From Candidatus Sigynarchaeota archaeon (GTDB lineage Archaea; Asgardarchaeota; Lokiarchaeia; Sigynarchaeales; Sigynarchaeaceae), in the NCBI GenBank assembly GCA_030587525.1, contig JAUQYW010000497.1, forward strand, positions 1-7,118: DNA of 7,118 nucleotides. The letters are read 5' to 3'. The position numbers and the translations under genes were made by a program. A model generated the notes under the pieces. That model was not told the DNA's origin and did no database searches. It saw nothing but the letters and a program-made list of their open reading frames with translations. Positions 6,250 through 7,118 of the stretch are shown here, in pieces (the stretch's first letter is position 1; each line of letters begins with the position of its first letter).

Positions 6250-7118
6250 ATGAAGATAGATGACAGTCTCGTGCAATATGCGCACGATTACATCAAGACG
6301 ATCATCGAGAAGTTCGGCCCGCGATATTCGTGTTCGAAACAAGAACACGATGCGAATGAATGGACGAAAAACGAGCTCGCAACGTTCTGCGACGAGGTTA
6401 CTATGGAGGACTTCAAGACGGAGGTCGATCTCTATCCCATGGGAATCATCAAGGTCGTTGGCACGCTCGGTACGCTCGCCGCGGCATTCATTCCCCTTGG
6501 CTTCGGGCTTCCGTTCGTGGCGACAGCCTTGATCGTGCTGGCGCTGCTCATCTTTTACGAGGAAATGTTTCTCGTCGGCCGGTGGATCCGGCCGTTTTTC
6601 AAGAAAGGGACGTCGTCCAACACGTGGGGTGTCGTCAAGCCCGAAAAAGAAGTCAAGTGGCGGGTCATCATCGATGGCCACGTCGATTCCGCGAAGCAAA
6701 TGCGCATTGCAGAGAAGGAATCCATCAGTGCCGTGCCACTCATCTTCGGTTTCTTGTACCTGTTTTACACGGCGACCATCGGCATCGTGAAGGGCTTGGG
6801 CGAGCTGCTGCCGGGTGATTTCATCGGGACCCAGTATCAGAACGCGATCCTGCACTGGTCGGTCCTCGATTGGGTTTACTTCATCCCGATCATCTTTCTT
6901 ATGCCGTGCTTGTTCTACATCGTGCGTGGCCTCACCGGCGACACGGTGGTGCCCGGTGCAAGCGATAACCTGTCGGGATGCGCCGTCGCGGCAGTAGTCG
7001 CCCGGTATTTCAACAAGAACAAGCTCAACCACGTCGAGGTGATTGCCGGGTCGTTCGGGTCCGAGGAATGCGGCGATATGGGCGCCAAGGATTTCGCGGC
7101 GAGGCACGGGGACTTGTT
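6250..7118 (+). CDS. Membrane-embedded M28 family zinc aminopeptidase-like protein (3' end cut by window edge)
   Basis: An open frame runs from ATG 6250 to the right edge, giving 289 residues of an incomplete protein. M28 enzymes are two-zinc metallopeptidases, mostly aminopeptidases. The N-terminus has the family-like KFGPRYSCSKQEHDANEW (21-38). Three of the metal and catalytic motifs are visible: GHVDSA with H144 and D146, GASDN with bridging ligand D239, and GSEECGDMGA with catalytic E272 and ligand E273. The last Asp and His ligands should lie past the edge. Four probable membrane helices occur at about 63-82, 84-104, 158-180 and 203-225. The second pair sits between the first and second metal-binding motifs. 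Arg and Lys after helix 2 (RWIRPFFKK, 111-119) suggest that this side is cytoplasmic, which would put the active site inside the cell at the membrane. It diverges from the methyltransferase gene across 53 bases. Its substrate is unknown. Confidence 0.88.
   Translation, partial: MKIDDSLVQYAHDYIKTIIEKFGPRYSCSKQEHDANEWTKNELATFCDEVTMEDFKTEVDLYPMGIIKVVGTLGTLAAAFIPLGFGLPFVATALIVLALLIFYEEMFLVGRWIRPFFKKGTSSNTWGVVKPEKEVKWRVIIDGHVDSAKQMRIAEKESISAVPLIFGFLYLFYTATIGIVKGLGELLPGDFIGTQYQNAILHWSVLDWVYFIPIIFLMPCLFYIVRGLTGDTVVPGASDNLSGCAVAAVVARYFNKNKLNHVEVIAGSFGSEECGDMGAKDFAARHGDL

Noticed and set aside
6238..7107. 289-residue open frame on the minus strand opposite the M28 gene
   Set aside because: It lies almost entirely antisense to the M28 frame. 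Its translation is dominated by charged residues with no family motif, whereas the plus-strand frame has GHVDSA, GASDN and GSEE in the right order.
1..7118. CRISPR array, tRNA, rRNA, insertion sequence or toxin-antitoxin pair
   Set aside because: I found no regularly spaced repeats, cloverleaf sequence, terminal inverted repeats with a transposase, or small gene pair on either strand.

Overview
This 7.1-kb window looks archaeal, and an Asgard-type or other heterotrophic archaeon from an anoxic habitat would fit; the lineage is inferred and uncertain. Three lines of evidence support an archaeon. First, each transcription unit that starts here has an A/T box ending about 22-24 bases before its ATG, which is the spacing of an archaeal TATA box driving a leaderless mRNA. 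Second, the glycosidase gene is followed by a bare run of eight T instead of a hairpin terminator. Third, one gene encodes a methyltransferase of the MtaA/CmuA/UroD superfamily.

Layout from left to right: (a) a multi-pass membrane protein of unknown function on the minus strand, cut by the left edge (1-723); (b) a 76-base gap holding a T-run terminator and a TATA box; (c) a cytoplasmic GH3 beta-glycosidase with an inserted PA14-like domain, minus strand (800-3514); (d) a 12-TM major facilitator transporter, minus strand (3527-4981), 12 bases upstream of the GH3 start and so probably in one mRNA with it; (e) a 162-base regulatory gap (4982-5143) with two perfect inverted repeats and a TATA box; (f) an MtaA/UroD-superfamily methyltransferase carrying the H-x-C...C zinc motif, minus strand (5144-6196); (g) a 53-base divergent promoter region with one central A/T block; (h) a plus-strand M28 zinc peptidase with transmembrane helices inside its catalytic domain, cut by the right edge (6250-7118). 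No stretch longer than 162 bases lacks a gene. I see no tRNA, rRNA, CRISPR array or insertion sequence.

Working model: the MFS protein imports a glycoside or short oligosaccharide intact, and the GH3 enzyme, which has no signal peptide, hydrolyses it inside the cell. The palindromes upstream of the transporter are candidate operators for a sugar-responsive regulator. The methyltransferase gene lies just upstream on the same strand but has its own promoter. It may act on a methyl group released from the same substrate, or it may be unrelated. Nothing in the window is clearly a new defence or mobile system. The most unusual points are the symmetric divergent promoter, the inverted-repeat cluster, the membrane-threaded M28 peptidase and a highly basic insert in the GH3 enzyme.
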